A stretch of 64,000 nucleotides of DNA. It comes from Ningiella ruwaisensis (GTDB lineage: Bacteria > Pseudomonadota > Gammaproteobacteria > Enterobacterales > Alteromonadaceae). The position numbers and the translations under genes were made by a program. Every line of letters begins with the position of its first letter. The first letter of the stretch is position 1. The notes below the pieces were generated by a model. The model was not told where the DNA came from and made no database searches. It saw only the letters and a list, made by a program, of their open reading frames with translations. This document shows positions 44,460 to 54,495 of the stretch, piece after piece. Where the stretch lies: positions 186,001 to 250,000 of the forward strand of contig NZ_RAHT01000006.1 of NCBI RefSeq assembly GCF_004798935.1, written 5' to 3'.

Positions 44460-46460
44460 ATGTTAAACACATTTTTTAAGCTTTCATTTTTCACTTTTCT
44501 ATTCATCAGTTTTAGTGTCATTTCATTCGCTGTAAAAGCAAATACAAACCCTCAGCTCCCGGTAGAAGAATTTGTAAAACACGGTGATTACCTTGACATG
44601 CAACTGTCGCCAGATGGCAAGCATATAGCTGCCAGAGTGCGGGTAAACGGCATGGTAAATCTGGTGGTGCTTGAAACCGCAAGTATGAAGTTAGTAGGTG
44701 GCGTTAGACCGTTTGAAAATGACGAGATATTTTCTGCCGAATGGATAAATAATGAACGAATTGTTTATCAATACTCGGAAAAGCGCTTTCAATTCGACCA
44801 ACCCATTCCTACCGGTGAGCTTTTTGCGATTGATTTTGACGGCGATAGAAACACCATGCTCTTTGGTTATCGAGCTCAGGAAAAAACAACGGGCTCTCGC
44901 ATTAAAAAGCGCGAAAGTACGCTCGCATCCGCAAAAATTATTAGCACCTTACCCCATGATGATCGCCATATTTTAATTGCAGAATATCCTTTTACGACCG
45001 ACGGGAATCGTCTAATTAACGATAAGCAAAGGCCACCGAGCATCTCGATATTAAACGTATACAACGGTAAGAAAAAAGACGGTGAACATATTCCTTTTGC
45101 AGGTGCAACTCCCTTTGCCGACGACGACGGTAATGTACGATTTGTTCGATACAACACAGAAGAATTTAAAACAAAAGCAGTTTTTCGTAACGATAATGAT
45201 TCACCCTGGCAGGATTTAAGTGAATTAACTGACAGCGACTTTATTCCAATTTCGCTCAGCAGCGACGGAAGCACCGTGTTTTTGTCTGGAAACCTTGGTA
45301 ACGATGAAATTAACACCATTTATAAGCTAGACCTGAAAACCCAGTCAATCACTCCTCTTTTTGATGACCTGAAAAGTGATATAGAGTTTTACAACTGGGA
45401 CCCTGCTCTTGACATTCCGGTTGTTGGTATCTCCATGCCAGACAAGATGCAATATCATTACGCAGATATTGAAAGTGAGACCGTTCGCTTGCATAAAATG
45501 CTGGCCAAAGCGTTTGAAGGTAAAGTTGCTTCAATCACCAGTCAAAGCGAAGACGGCAAACTCTTACTTTTGCACGTGCGAAGCGATATTAATCCCGGTG
45601 AATATTATCTGTTTGATACAACGAGCATGCAAGCTTCGTTTTTATGGGCCAATCGCTCGTGGCTTGACCCACGCATGATGGCTAATAAAACGCCCTTTTC
45701 TTTTATCAACGACGAAGGTATGACAATACATGGATATGTCACTTTACCCAAAGCGACTAAAGAAGGCGAACAGCCTCCTTTTGTGACATTGATACATGGC
45801 GGCCCCCATTTTGTCAGAGATTACTGGGACTTTGACTCAGAAGTGCAGCTTCTGGCCAATCGAGGATATGCAGTCGTACAGGTGAATTTCAGAGGCAGCG
45901 ATGGCTACGGTGACACATTCCACCGCGCGGGCTACAAGAACTGGGGACAAGGGATGATAAGCGACATTCTACAGGGAACCCGAGCTACCATTGAAAGCTT
46001 TGATTTAAATGCAGATAAGGCCTGCGTATATGGCGGCAGTTATGGTGGTTATGCCGCAATGATGGCGGCTGCCAAAGCACCTGATATGTTTAAATGCGCA
46101 ATTGGATATGTTGGCATTTATGACCTTAATTATGCGTATGAATATAGTGATACCATGCGCGCACTAGGCGGCGAGGCTTACCTGCAGCGCACCATCGGTA
46201 CCGATAAAGCGGAACTGGACGCTAACTCGCCAATCAATCATGTGGATAAAATTAAAGCGGACGTACTTTTAATTCACGGTGAAAAAGACTCACGAGTGCC
46301 CGTCATTAATGCGGAATCTATGTTAGAAAAATTTAAGGCACCTGGCAAAGATGTTGAATACATCAACTTTAAAAATTCCGGCCATGGCGTATATGATGAA
46401 GAAGGACGAAAAGAGCTATATGAAGCGCTGGTCGACTTTTTAGCGACGCACTTGAACTGA
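44460..46460 (+). CDS. S9 family serine peptidase, secreted (second copy)
   Basis: The 666-residue protein has a signal peptide (about 1-27, VKA), a beta-propeller-like part (about 40-410) and a hydrolase domain with Ser527 (GGSYGGYAAMM), Asp610 (HGEKDSRVP) and His642 (NSGHGVYDEEG). It is similar in design to the protease at 4001-5959 but differs in sequence, so it is a paralogue rather than a recent duplicate. It should cleave small peptides in the periplasm or medium. It is convergent with a WD40 lipoprotein gene. Confidence 0.93.
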   Translation: MLNTFFKLSFFTFLFISFSVISFAVKANTNPQLPVEEFVKHGDYLDMQLSPDGKHIAARVRVNGMVNLVVLETASMKLVGGVRPFENDEIFSAEWINNERIVYQYSEKRFQFDQPIPTGELFAIDFDGDRNTMLFGYRAQEKTTGSRIKKRESTLASAKIISTLPHDDRHILIAEYPFTTDGNRLINDKQRPPSISILNVYNGKKKDGEHIPFAGATPFADDDGNVRFVRYNTEEFKTKAVFRNDNDSPWQDLSELTDSDFIPISLSSDGSTVFLSGNLGNDEINTIYKLDLKTQSITPLFDDLKSDIEFYNWDPALDIPVVGISMPDKMQYHYADIESETVRLHKMLAKAFEGKVASITSQSEDGKLLLLHVRSDINPGEYYLFDTTSMQASFLWANRSWLDPRMMANKTPFSFINDEGMTIHGYVTLPKATKEGEQPPFVTLIHGGPHFVRDYWDFDSEVQLLANRGYAVVQVNFRGSDGYGDTFHRAGYKNWGQGMISDILQGTRATIESFDLNADKACVYGGSYGGYAAMMAAAKAPDMFKCAIGYVGIYDLNYAYEYSDTMRALGGEAYLQRTIGTDKAELDANSPINHVDKIKADVLLIHGEKDSRVPVINAESMLEKFKAPGKDVEYINFKNSGHGVYDEEGRKELYEALVDFLATHLN

Positions 46461-46471
46461 AGCATGACCAT

Positions 46472-46497
46472 AAGGTCGAGCTGCTGTGCTCGACCTT
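46472..46497. terminator. Hairpin between convergent S9 peptidase and WD40 genes
   Basis: AAGGTCGAGC (46472-46481) pairs perfectly with GCTCGACCTT (46488-46497) over a six-base loop. It lies 12 bases after the peptidase stop and 5 bases beyond the neighbour's stop. It may act as a two-way terminator, though no T tract is present. Confidence 0.5.
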
Positions 46498-46501
46498 ACT
46501 G

Positions 46502-47794
46502 TCAAAACCTGGCTTCCCACAGCCTGATAGTTCCATCGTCATGACCACTAACAAAACGATTTTGAAAAGGATGCCTGTCAAGATATTCTGTTCGCCACGC
46601 GCGCACTTCACTTTCTTTTTGCACCTTTATTCTTTCCATGCTTTCTATATTTTCCGGCTTTAAATTTGGCGCTTCTGGCAGCAATTTAAAAACGCTTATT
46701 GGTACCTCAAAAGCCTTATTTTCTTGATTATTCGCTAAAAACCACCAAGACGGCCATGTTCCCCCGGCTAATAAAAGTCTTGAGTCATGCGAAAACACCA
46801 CCGTTTCAATTCGCTCAGCATTTAAGGGCTTGTTTGTATCTGATGTCGGTGTAGATTCAGATTCAAGGTGAGCAATCAGTATGCCTGTCTCAAAATCCCA
46901 AACACGCACACCCTGCATGCCTCCTGCTCCGGCTGCGACATACCTTTGATTCGGCGATATCCTTACCGATTTGACGCTGTACCCTTCAAAACCTGTAAAC
47001 TTGCGAATAGGAACAGTGTAGGCACTACTTGAAATTTGTCTTGTATCGTATAGATGTACATCTCCATCTCGCTCAGCGGTTACCAAAAAACGGCTATCGC
47101 TCGTCCAGTCCACCTGATTAAGATCCGCAAGCGCGTCTGGCTGATTTTTGACATCTATAAGCTTCAAAATTTGCCAATAGTTGGGATCTGAGTTTGAACT
47201 ATCCCAAACAAGTAAACGACCTGCCTCATCTCCTGTAGCCAGCATCTTAAAATTTGGAGCGAAACGCAGGCCTTCAATAGACTTGGTGTAGCTTGGTAAG
47301 GATACGCGTCTGATTAAAGAAGCTGATTGAGTATCGTAAATGCGAAGCTCTCCAGCTCCGTTTTCAGCTTCTCCACCTGTAACAACATACTCGGCGTTTT
47401 TATAAAAACTCACACATTCTGTTTCACCTGAAAGTGGCTTTTGCCATATCAAATCATGCGTTTGCGCATTCCAGAGCATAAGCATGGCTTGTGCATTTTT
47501 TGATTTTGATACCGAAGCGAAATATCGTCCGTCGGGGGAAAACTCAACAGCTTCGGTAGCCACGCTATTATCCGAAAAATAAGTATCAACAGCTCCTTGA
47601 GGATCACCCATTAAAACGGCATCTAAACGAAGGTGGCCAGGCGATGTAAGTGCTTTTGACGCAGCAATACTGCAAGCACCAAGTAAAAAGCTGCTCATCA
47701 AAACAGTAAGTGATAAAACATTTAATATGTTCGGCTTGTTAAGATTAGGCGCGTGTTGAGATCTTTTTAGGCTATGTGCCTGTTGCAAAGTCAT
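46502..47794 (-). CDS. WD40-repeat lipoprotein
   Basis: The 430-residue protein has a basic N-terminus, a hydrophobic stretch and a lipobox ending at the Cys of SSFLLGACSIA (near residue 41), so it is probably membrane-anchored. The rest forms WD40/beta-propeller repeats: AVEFSPDGRYFASVS, RFAPNFKMLATGDEAGRLLVWD, RISPNQRYVAAGAGGMQGVRVWD and a final GHDDGTIRLWEAR. Its partner is unknown; WD40 propellers usually serve as binding platforms. The start is uncertain, since a later Met could shorten the N-terminus. It stands alone. Confidence 0.82.
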   Translation of the reverse strand: MTLQQAHSLKRSQHAPNLNKPNILNVLSLTVLMSSFLLGACSIAASKALTSPGHLRLDAVLMGDPQGAVDTYFSDNSVATEAVEFSPDGRYFASVSKSKNAQAMLMLWNAQTHDLIWQKPLSGETECVSFYKNAEYVVTGGEAENGAGELRIYDTQSASLIRRVSLPSYTKSIEGLRFAPNFKMLATGDEAGRLLVWDSSNSDPNYWQILKLIDVKNQPDALADLNQVDWTSDSRFLVTAERDGDVHLYDTRQISSSAYTVPIRKFTGFEGYSVKSVRISPNQRYVAAGAGGMQGVRVWDFETGILIAHLESESTPTSDTNKPLNAERIETVVFSHDSRLLLAGGTWPSWWFLANNQENKAFEVPISVFKLLPEAPNLKPENIESMERIKVQKESEVRAWRTEYLDRHPFQNRFVSGHDDGTIRLWEARF

Positions 47795-47910
47795 ACTATA
47801 GTCAGTCTATTTGTAAAACGTGAAACTTAGCCTGCCATAAACATCGTAAAAAGGAAGTGGAGAGCGATTACAAAAGGGCTTATCGGCTTTTTGAAAATCC
47901 TCTTTTATAA

Positions 47911-47938
47911 AAAAAACCCGCCTGACGACGGGTTTTTT
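47911..47938 (-). terminator. Terminator of the rpsP-rimM-trmD-rplS operon
   Basis: AAAAAACCCG (47911-47920) pairs with CGGGTTTTTT (47929-47938); on the minus strand the stem is followed by T residues. It lies 29 bases beyond the rplS stop. The A/T symmetry means it could also act rightward. Confidence 0.85.
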
Positions 47939-47966
47939 AATTGTTAACAGTAACGGCAAATTAAAA

Positions 47967-48326
47967 TTAGTTAAGTTTTTCTTTGATACGTGCAGATTTA
48001 CCTGAACGCTCACGAAGATAGTACAATTTAGCTCTGCGAACTGCACCGCGACGTTTCACTTCAATGGAATCAATCGCAGGGCTATGAGTTTGGAACACAC
48101 GCTCTACACCTTCACCGCTTGAAATCTTTCGAACTGTAAACGCAGAATGTAAACCACGATTACGTTTAGCAATAACAACACCTTCATATGCCTGAAGACG
48201 CTCTTTATCACCTTCTTTTACTTTTACTTTTACGACTACTGTGTCACCTGGGCCGAACTCAGGTAAATCAGTTTTGAGCTGTGCTTGCTCAATTTTCTTG
48301 ATGATATCTTGATTGACTTTAGCCAT
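47967..48326 (-). CDS. rplS: 50S ribosomal protein L19
   Basis: The 119-residue protein matches L19 in length and sequence ([64 protein letters not shown]). It lies at the 30S-50S interface. It is the last gene of rpsP-rimM-trmD-rplS, 20 bases after trmD and followed by a terminator. Confidence 0.99.
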   Translation of the reverse strand: MAKVNQDIIKKIEQAQLKTDLPEFGPGDTVVVKVKVKEGDKERLQAYEGVVIAKRNRGLHSAFTVRKISSGEGVERVFQTHSPAIDSIEVKRRGAVRRAKLYYLRERSGKSARIKEKLN

Positions 48327-48346
48327 CGAATCCTCACTTCCTAGTA

Positions 48347-49120
48347 TTAACTGTCATCTGCCGCATCAGCTTGCTTTTGCTTATTTAAAAGCGTTTGAAG
48401 CATTGCTGTTTGCTCCTCAGTCAGAGCTAGGTTATTTAACAAATCAGGGCGTCGCTCCAAGGTTCTTTGTAAAGACGCTTTGAGCCGCCACTGCCTAATT
48501 TTCTCATGATCACCACTTAACAAGACCGAAGGCACCGTCAAATCGTTAAAGGTTTCAGGTCGCGTATAGTGTGGACAGTCCAACAAGCCATTTGAAAAGG
48601 AATCCTCTTCTGCTGACTGATTATGCCCAAGCACATCGGGAAGGAGGCGGCTTACCGCATCCATCAATACCATGGATGGGAGCTCTCCCCCGCTTAATAC
48701 GTAATCACCGATTGACCATTCTTCATCAACCAGCGTTTGTATTACACGCTCATCTATTCCTTCGTATCGGCCAGCTATCAGAACAATATCTGAATAACGG
48801 CCAATGGATTTAACCCCATCGAAGTTAAGTGTTTGTCCCTGTGGGGACAAGTAAATCACTTTAGCTTTATCTGCCAATAGCGATTTTGCTTTGGCAATTG
48901 CGTCTGCTAGAGGCTGAACCATCATCAGCATCCCGGGCCCGCCACCGTATGGTCTATCGTCGACAGTACGGTGTTTATCGTGTGTAAAGTCCCTTGGATT
49001 GACCAAATGCACTTCAACTAAACCTCGTTTCACTGCCCTGCCAAAAACGCCCTGCTCTAAAAAAGGCGTATACAAATCAGGAAACAGGCTTACCACACAA
49101 AAACGTTGGATAGCTTCCAT
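48347..49120 (-). CDS. trmD: tRNA (guanine-N1)-methyltransferase TrmD
   Basis: The 257-residue knotted SPOUT methyltransferase has [43 protein letters not shown] and [16 protein letters not shown]. It methylates G37 of tRNAs to hold the reading frame. Its start shares one base with the rimM stop, so the two are translationally coupled. Third gene of the operon. Confidence 0.98.
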   Translation of the reverse strand: MEAIQRFCVVSLFPDLYTPFLEQGVFGRAVKRGLVEVHLVNPRDFTHDKHRTVDDRPYGGGPGMLMMVQPLADAIAKAKSLLADKAKVIYLSPQGQTLNFDGVKSIGRYSDIVLIAGRYEGIDERVIQTLVDEEWSIGDYVLSGGELPSMVLMDAVSRLLPDVLGHNQSAEEDSFSNGLLDCPHYTRPETFNDLTVPSVLLSGDHEKIRQWRLKASLQRTLERRPDLLNNLALTEEQTAMLQTLLNKQKQADAADDS

Positions 49121-49659
49121 CAGAAAGCTGGATCCCAGTCTACCTTAATCGTCTTTGCCTGCTTATCTACCTCTATAACAACTTGGTTATACAAAAAAGG
49201 GAGTAAGCGTTCTTTTTGACCAAATGCATCATTCGGATTAGCTTTTACCATCATCACGTCATTCGATCCGGTTTCGAATAATTCCTTCACCTTCCCTAAA
49301 TCATAGCCTTTTGTGGTGACAACCTGCATACCGATTAAATCTTTCCAGTAAAAGTCATCTTCCAGTTCAGGCAATTGTGATGCCGATATGCTGATATCAA
49401 AATTCTTTATCAGCTCAGCTTCATCCCTTGATTCCACGCCAACTAACTTAGCCACAAGTGCTTTGTTATGATGACGCCATTGTTCAACTTGAACCGTTTT
49501 TTGTTTCTCACTAGCGCTCTTTTCAGCAACAAGCTGCCAAGGTGCATAGTTAAAAATGTTTTCTGCATTTTGAGTAAAACTGTTAATTTTGACCCAACCT
49601 TTTACGCCATGCGGCGCGCCGATTTTGCCAACAATTAATGTGTCAGACGCAACACTCAT
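49120..49659 (-). CDS. rimM: 16S rRNA processing factor RimM
   Basis: The protein of about 179 residues has an N-terminal RimM domain ([20 protein letters not shown]) and a C-terminal PRC barrel ([35 protein letters not shown]). It helps mature the 30S head. ATG 49659 is chosen because GGAG lies 5 bases upstream; ATG 49674 would add five residues. Second gene of the operon. Confidence 0.97.
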   Translation of the reverse strand: MSVASDTLIVGKIGAPHGVKGWVKINSFTQNAENIFNYAPWQLVAEKSASEKQKTVQVEQWRHHNKALVAKLVGVESRDEAELIKNFDISISASQLPELEDDFYWKDLIGMQVVTTKGYDLGKVKELFETGSNDVMMVKANPNDAFGQKERLLPFLYNQVVIEVDKQAKTIKVDWDPAF

Positions 49660-49692
49660 CTTCACTCCATGCATTTAACAAAAGCAATCAGC

Positions 49693-49941
49693 TTAAGCTG
49701 CTGCTTTTGCATCTTTTACCAAGCGTGCAACACGATCTGAAAGACCTGCACCATGGCTTACCCAATACTCAACACGCTCAAGGTCTAATCGAAGTTTTTC
49801 AGATTGACCCTGTGCAGTTGGATTGAAAAAGCCGATGTTCTCAATGAACTTGCCATTGCGAGCACGACGGCTGTCAGCAACAACCACTTGATAAAATGGG
49901 CGCTTTTTCGCACCACCACGCTGTAAACGAATAGTAACCAT
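49693..49941 (-). CDS. rpsP: 30S ribosomal protein S16
   Basis: The 82-residue protein is S16 ([39 protein letters not shown]). First gene of the rpsP-rimM-trmD-rplS operon; the promoter should lie in the roughly 105 bases before it. The next gene, ffh, sits 6 kb away on the same strand, with accessory genes inserted between them. Confidence 0.99.
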   Translation of the reverse strand: MVTIRLQRGGAKKRPFYQVVVADSRRARNGKFIENIGFFNPTAQGQSEKLRLDLERVEYWVSHGAGLSDRVARLVKDAKAAA

Positions 49942-50046
49942 ATATGCCTCAAACTCGTTGTAGCGTTACCGTTAACAATACCTTTTCACCACCTATGGTA
50001 AAAAGGTGCGCGAATTATACGCAGATAACGCTGTATTGCAAGTTTA

Positions 50047-52254
50047 TTAGTGTTTTGGATGCCGTGCTGTACTTAACTGTCGACTGATCAGCATGCATAT
50101 CAGAATAAACAAAAGATAAGGATGGAAACTTCCACCACTTTTATTTGCCTCAGCTCTCAATTCATCTGCTTCTGATTGATTAAGCACTCTTATATTTAAG
50201 CTAGCTTGGGTCGAATCTTTGCCATCATTCGCGTTAGCGCTCACCACAATACTGGATTTATCAAAATCGGCAGGAATTTGTATATGAAATGTTTTGGTAT
50301 TAAGCGGACTGACATCAATGCTGAGCGCGTCTTCACTAACTACTTCAATGAACAATCGCTCTTTATTTGGGTCTTTGGCATTTACATACAGTTCATAAGA
50401 CTCCCCTTTAACTGCGTACTCAGCGCTTTGAATAAATTCTATGGTAGGCGGAGCTTGGACAGGCTGCACCTCCACGGCAATTTGTTTGTTGATTATTTCG
50501 TTTCCAACAAACGCCTGAAAAGCAAAACCTACAAACTCAGAAACATAAACTGTAGGTGCAGTAAAACTAAAACCATCGCTACTTGGCTGCATCTGTACTT
50601 CCGGCCCCATAAACTGCGCATAGCTTATTTGATGAAAAGTACTTTCATCATTGATTTCATAAGAAATTCTTACCGTTTGGCCAGGCTCAGCCAGATTAGC
50701 GTCACTAGAAAGTGTTAATTTTGACAACAACTGAGGCGCATCCTTGAACAAAGAGAAGTTATCAGCAGGCATGCCAATCGAATCATATGAAAAACGACTG
50801 CTGTCAAAATTCGGATTTACCAACGGTGTTATCGCGTTTGAATCCAGCAAATGCGATTCAATTAAGCGGTCAAGTTGCTCAACCTTATCTGGCCGAGACT
50901 CACTTAAATTCACGCGCTCATACGGATCATTTTCAAGGTCAAACAAGTAATATAGATGGCCTTGCTCTTTACCGTAGTGAAAACTTCGAATCAATTTCCA
51001 ATCATTACTGATAACTGAAACAGAAGAAGGCACCCAGTCTGGGACCTCAGGGTCATAGGGATAATAAATATAGATCGTTTGGTCCTCTATTTGCTGACCA
51101 GTGCTTAAGGTATTGCTGAAATCCTTTCCATCTATTTGATGCGAAGAAGGCCATTCTAAAGACAATCCGTTTAAAATAGTGGGAAAAAAATCAACGGACT
51201 GAATGGGAGCGTCGGTTTGTGTATTAGACTGTGTTAAACCAGGCCAGATTACAAAAGTAGGCACTTTGACGCCACCCTCAAATATACTGGCTTTACCCGC
51301 TCTCAACGGAAAGTTACTGGTAGGGCGATTTAAATCGGTAATACTATAATGATTTCCCCCATTATCTGAGGTGAACACAATGACCGTATTGGAGGCCAAT
51401 CCAGCTTCAATTAAACCTGCATATAAAATTCCGATAGCATCATCAAACTGCTTTACCATCGCTGCGTAAGTGGCACTCTGCTGACTATGCAATGTTTCCC
51501 GTTTGTTTTCAAAGTACTGAATAACCTCAGGATCTGCATCAAAAGGCCCGTGCACTGAAAACGCCCAAAAATTTAAAAAGAAAGGGCCATCATCCTTAAC
51601 TTGATTTATCCAGTCTACCGCTTCGTGTGCCAATCGGATATCAATGTGCTCACCGTCTTTCTGTGGCACAAGATTTGGGGCATAGCGCCAGGGTGCAAGG
51701 TAGCCGCCAATCGGCCCTGCTCCCGCAAAATTAGGGATATCTATGTCAAAACCATGCTCAAGTGGACTATAGGGACTGCTACCTAAGTGCCATTTGCCAA
51801 AGTGTGCCGTTTGGTAATCGTTCTCTTTCAATATGGAAGAAAGAGTAGGAATACTCGTGTCAAGACGACTAACGCTCCTTACCGTTGTTGATTTTCTGTC
51901 AGGTGCAGAACGACTTGCTGCACTTGGCGTGAGGACAACATCGTCCAAATGGTGAGTTGGTATGGTTGAGCCATGTCTTGCCGGAGTTTGACCGGTTAAA
52001 ATGGATGCACGAGTGGGTGAACAAAGCGGACTATTACTGTAAGCATTTCTGAAGACAAGCCCCTGCGATGCGAGTCTTTCAATGTTAGGTGTCTCTAAAA
52101 AGCTGTTTTCCTGGTATAGGTCAGTATCGTTCCAACCTAAATCATCCGCCAGAATAAAAACAATATTTAAAGGCGCTTGGTTTCCATTTTCATCAGCAAA
52201 AGCAGACAGAGTACAGAGTAAAGCAGGGAGAAACAGTATAAATCTCAATAACAT
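50047..52254 (-). CDS. Sulfatase with GlyGly-CTERM-like C-terminus
   Basis: The 735-residue sulfatase has a signal peptide (about 1-20), metal ligands Asp37-Asp38 (FILADDLGWND), and the formylglycine motif with Cys78 (CSPTR in PLCSPTRASILTG), which must be oxidised by a sulfatase-modifying enzyme not seen here. Further landmarks are HFGKWHLGS and VIVFTSDNGG. Beyond about residue 510 are beta-sandwich regions. The C-terminus has SGGSF, a hydrophobic helix (YLLFILICMLI) and a basic tail (RQLSTARHPKH), resembling GlyGly-CTERM anchors cut by rhombosortase. It probably desulfates a glycan at the cell surface. Whether a co-located glycan locus exists cannot be seen here. Confidence 0.9.
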   Translation of the reverse strand: MLLRFILFLPALLCTLSAFADENGNQAPLNIVFILADDLGWNDTDLYQENSFLETPNIERLASQGLVFRNAYSNSPLCSPTRASILTGQTPARHGSTIPTHHLDDVVLTPSAASRSAPDRKSTTVRSVSRLDTSIPTLSSILKENDYQTAHFGKWHLGSSPYSPLEHGFDIDIPNFAGAGPIGGYLAPWRYAPNLVPQKDGEHIDIRLAHEAVDWINQVKDDGPFFLNFWAFSVHGPFDADPEVIQYFENKRETLHSQQSATYAAMVKQFDDAIGILYAGLIEAGLASNTVIVFTSDNGGNHYSITDLNRPTSNFPLRAGKASIFEGGVKVPTFVIWPGLTQSNTQTDAPIQSVDFFPTILNGLSLEWPSSHQIDGKDFSNTLSTGQQIEDQTIYIYYPYDPEVPDWVPSSVSVISNDWKLIRSFHYGKEQGHLYYLFDLENDPYERVNLSESRPDKVEQLDRLIESHLLDSNAITPLVNPNFDSSRFSYDSIGMPADNFSLFKDAPQLLSKLTLSSDANLAEPGQTVRISYEINDESTFHQISYAQFMGPEVQMQPSSDGFSFTAPTVYVSEFVGFAFQAFVGNEIINKQIAVEVQPVQAPPTIEFIQSAEYAVKGESYELYVNAKDPNKERLFIEVVSEDALSIDVSPLNTKTFHIQIPADFDKSSIVVSANANDGKDSTQASLNIRVLNQSEADELRAEANKSGGSFHPYLLFILICMLISRQLSTARHPKH

Positions 52255-52384
52255 AAAACAGCGTCCGTAAGTCTCAGAAACTATACTTGGTAAATTTTAA
52301 TGACGATATCATATTCTCGCGATATAACAGAACGAATTTTACATCACGCACTTCAGGGAATGTTGAACTTTGCTGTATAATTTT

Positions 52385-53779
52385 TTAACGGTTCAATCCT
52401 CTAAGTGACGAAAGCAAACAAGCGAGCACAACAAAACTTAGGGACATTTTAAGCGCGAGAGAAATGGTTGTCATTAACGCTTCTGATTGCTCATCTGAGA
52501 TGGCAGCATCACCAATGAAGTAATGGATCATCAAATTAACCAGGCTCATGCCAAACAAATTACCCACTGTACGCGATAAATTCATCGAAGCAGAGGCCAC
52601 ACCTACTTCGTTTTGAGATACAGCCCCCATAATTGCATTGTTATTTGGGGTAGAAAAAAGCCCAAACCCTGTTCCAATGAATAAGAGCGCAATGCCTACA
52701 TGTATAGCGCTGGTGTCGGGATTAATTTGATTCATTATAATAAATCCAAAGCCCACAATCGCGCATCCGCTTGTTGCTACCACACGAGGCTGAAATCGAT
52801 CTGACAAACGTCCTGCAATGGGTGCCATTATTGCCATTGCAAGCGCTTGTAAAAGTAAAATTTTGCCCGCGTAGGCCGGGGTAAATCCCTTGATATATTG
52901 CAAATAAAGACTAAGTAAAAACACAATCGCGAAATTACTGCCATACATAAAAAAAGAGGTGGCCAAAGACATGCTAAACACGCGACTTTCCCTGAACATT
53001 TGCACGCGAATAAGCGGCTGCTTGCTTTTGCTTTGATGCAGAACGAATACACCTAAACTGGTGAAAGAAAGCAAGGTTAGTGCAAGGCCCAATAACGATG
53101 GTAACAAACTGAATCCATAAACCAAAAGCACCGAAAATGCCGCAAAAAGCACAGTACCCTTATAATCGTACTTTACGCGCTTTTCATTTTTCCACTCTCC
53201 TTTAAGAGCTACTCCAATAAAAATAAGCAAACAAAGCACGAGCGGTACCTGAAAATAAAACACTGCACGCCAGTCCAACAATTCAGTCAAATAACCTCCA
53301 ACTGCTGGCGCAAGCGTTAAACCAATGTAAACACAAGCTGCAACCAGTCCAAGAGCTGAGCCACGTTTATGAGCAGGCACAATTGAGGTCACAATAGCGA
53401 TGCCGGTACCAAATATCATTGCTCCGGCTGCGCCTTGGACAAAGCGCCAGAACAATATCCAGTCGATATGAGTAGCTAGCGCACACATCAACGCAGCGAG
53501 GGCATTCAAGATTAAACCTGCAATATAAAGGCGTTTTCTGCCAAAATTGTCAGCCAATTTGCCTACCGGCAACATGAAAGCAACATTACTAAGTAAATAA
53601 ATGGTTGGAAGCCAACCAACTTTTGCGGCATCGGCTTGCAGGTCATTGGCAAGTGAAGGAATAGCGACGTTTACTGCCGCCATTCCCAAAGGTGCGATAA
53701 GATAGCCAGCACAAACGGCGATAAGAGCCGCAACGCTAAGAGATAGCCTTTCTTGAGTATTATCCTGTTCTTTTACCAA
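52385..53779 (-). CDS. MFS drug-type efflux transporter (DHA2-like)
   Basis: The 464-residue transporter has at least 12 membrane helices and the MFS motif A in loop 2-3 (GKLADNFGRKRLYIAGL), a motif D-like NVAIPSLANDLQAD near the start, the antiporter-type loop RFVQGAAGAMIFGTG and WRAVFYFQVPL, all typical of the DHA2 multidrug family. The start is TTG 53779, which overlaps the SDR stop by 7 bases, so the two are coupled. The substrate is unknown. Confidence 0.9.
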   Translation of the reverse strand: MVKEQDNTQERLSLSVAALIAVCAGYLIAPLGMAAVNVAIPSLANDLQADAAKVGWLPTIYLLSNVAFMLPVGKLADNFGRKRLYIAGLILNALAALMCALATHIDWILFWRFVQGAAGAMIFGTGIAIVTSIVPAHKRGSALGLVAACVYIGLTLAPAVGGYLTELLDWRAVFYFQVPLVLCLLIFIGVALKGEWKNEKRVKYDYKGTVLFAAFSVLLVYGFSLLPSLLGLALTLLSFTSLGVFVLHQSKSKQPLIRVQMFRESRVFSMSLATSFFMYGSNFAIVFLLSLYLQYIKGFTPAYAGKILLLQALAMAIMAPIAGRLSDRFQPRVVATSGCAIVGFGFIIMNQINPDTSAIHVGIALLFIGTGFGLFSTPNNNAIMGAVSQNEVGVASASMNLSRTVGNLFGMSLVNLMIHYFIGDAAISDEQSEALMTTISLALKMSLSFVVLACLLSSLRGLNR

Positions 53780-54447
53780 GGCAGACTTTCGCCATTTGAG
53801 TGCACGAATACACCCGACGTTTCCAGGCTCAGTTCATCCATACGCTTAATTAGCCCGGCTGCAGCTTCGTCAGCTTCGATATTGCCGCTATTATTTGTCA
53901 TTTCGGTACGCACATATCCAGGATGCAGCAAAGCAACTGCAATTCCCTTTTCCTTCAAATCAATGCTCAAGCATTTACCCACCATATTAACGGCGGTTTT
54001 AGACACGCGATAGGCGTAATTATTTGAGCTGGAATTATCGTCAATAGAGCCAACTCGACTACTGACAATTCCTACTTTACTCCCCTTACCTAATTTGGTT
54101 AATGCGCCCAGTATTATGCGAAGCGGACCAAGACTATTTACATCAAAGTGTTGCTTCATATTGTCAAAATCCAAGTCTGGAAAACTGTCACCCTTTAGAA
54201 TACCCGCGTTGTGAATTAGAATGTCGATATGCTCTACAGGTAGTTGAGTTGCAAGATTGTGAACTATAGCATCGTCGCTCGCATCGACTCCTTCAATAAT
54301 TTCACAGTCTAAAGCTCGCAGAGCGTCTGACGCTTTTCGACATAGTGCGACAACTCTTGCCCCACTTGACACGTACTGCTTCACAAATTCAAGGCCTATT
54401 CCCCGGTTTGCGCCTACAATAACAACATTTCGTGCGGACTCAGACAT
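53773..54447 (-). CDS. Short-chain dehydrogenase/reductase
   Basis: The 224-residue classical SDR has the nucleotide-binding VGANRGIGLEF, the structural NAG (LIHNAGIL), the catalytic Ser in IVSSRVGS and the Tyr-x-x-x-Lys in YRVSKTA. It reduces or oxidises a carbonyl/alcohol with NAD(P)H. The resemblance is to the small CsgA-type carbonyl reductases. It overlaps the MFS gene and probably forms an operon with it, suggesting a possible link between modification and export of one compound. This link is inference. Confidence 0.92.
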   Translation of the reverse strand: MSESARNVVIVGANRGIGLEFVKQYVSSGARVVALCRKASDALRALDCEIIEGVDASDDAIVHNLATQLPVEHIDILIHNAGILKGDSFPDLDFDNMKQHFDVNSLGPLRIILGALTKLGKGSKVGIVSSRVGSIDDNSSSNNYAYRVSKTAVNMVGKCLSIDLKEKGIAVALLHPGYVRTEMTNNSGNIEADEAAAGLIKRMDELSLETSGVFVHSNGESLPW

Positions 54448-54495
54448 AAGTGCTCCTTTTGTTAATTAAGTTCTGTATTGAGTTGATAGAAAAAT

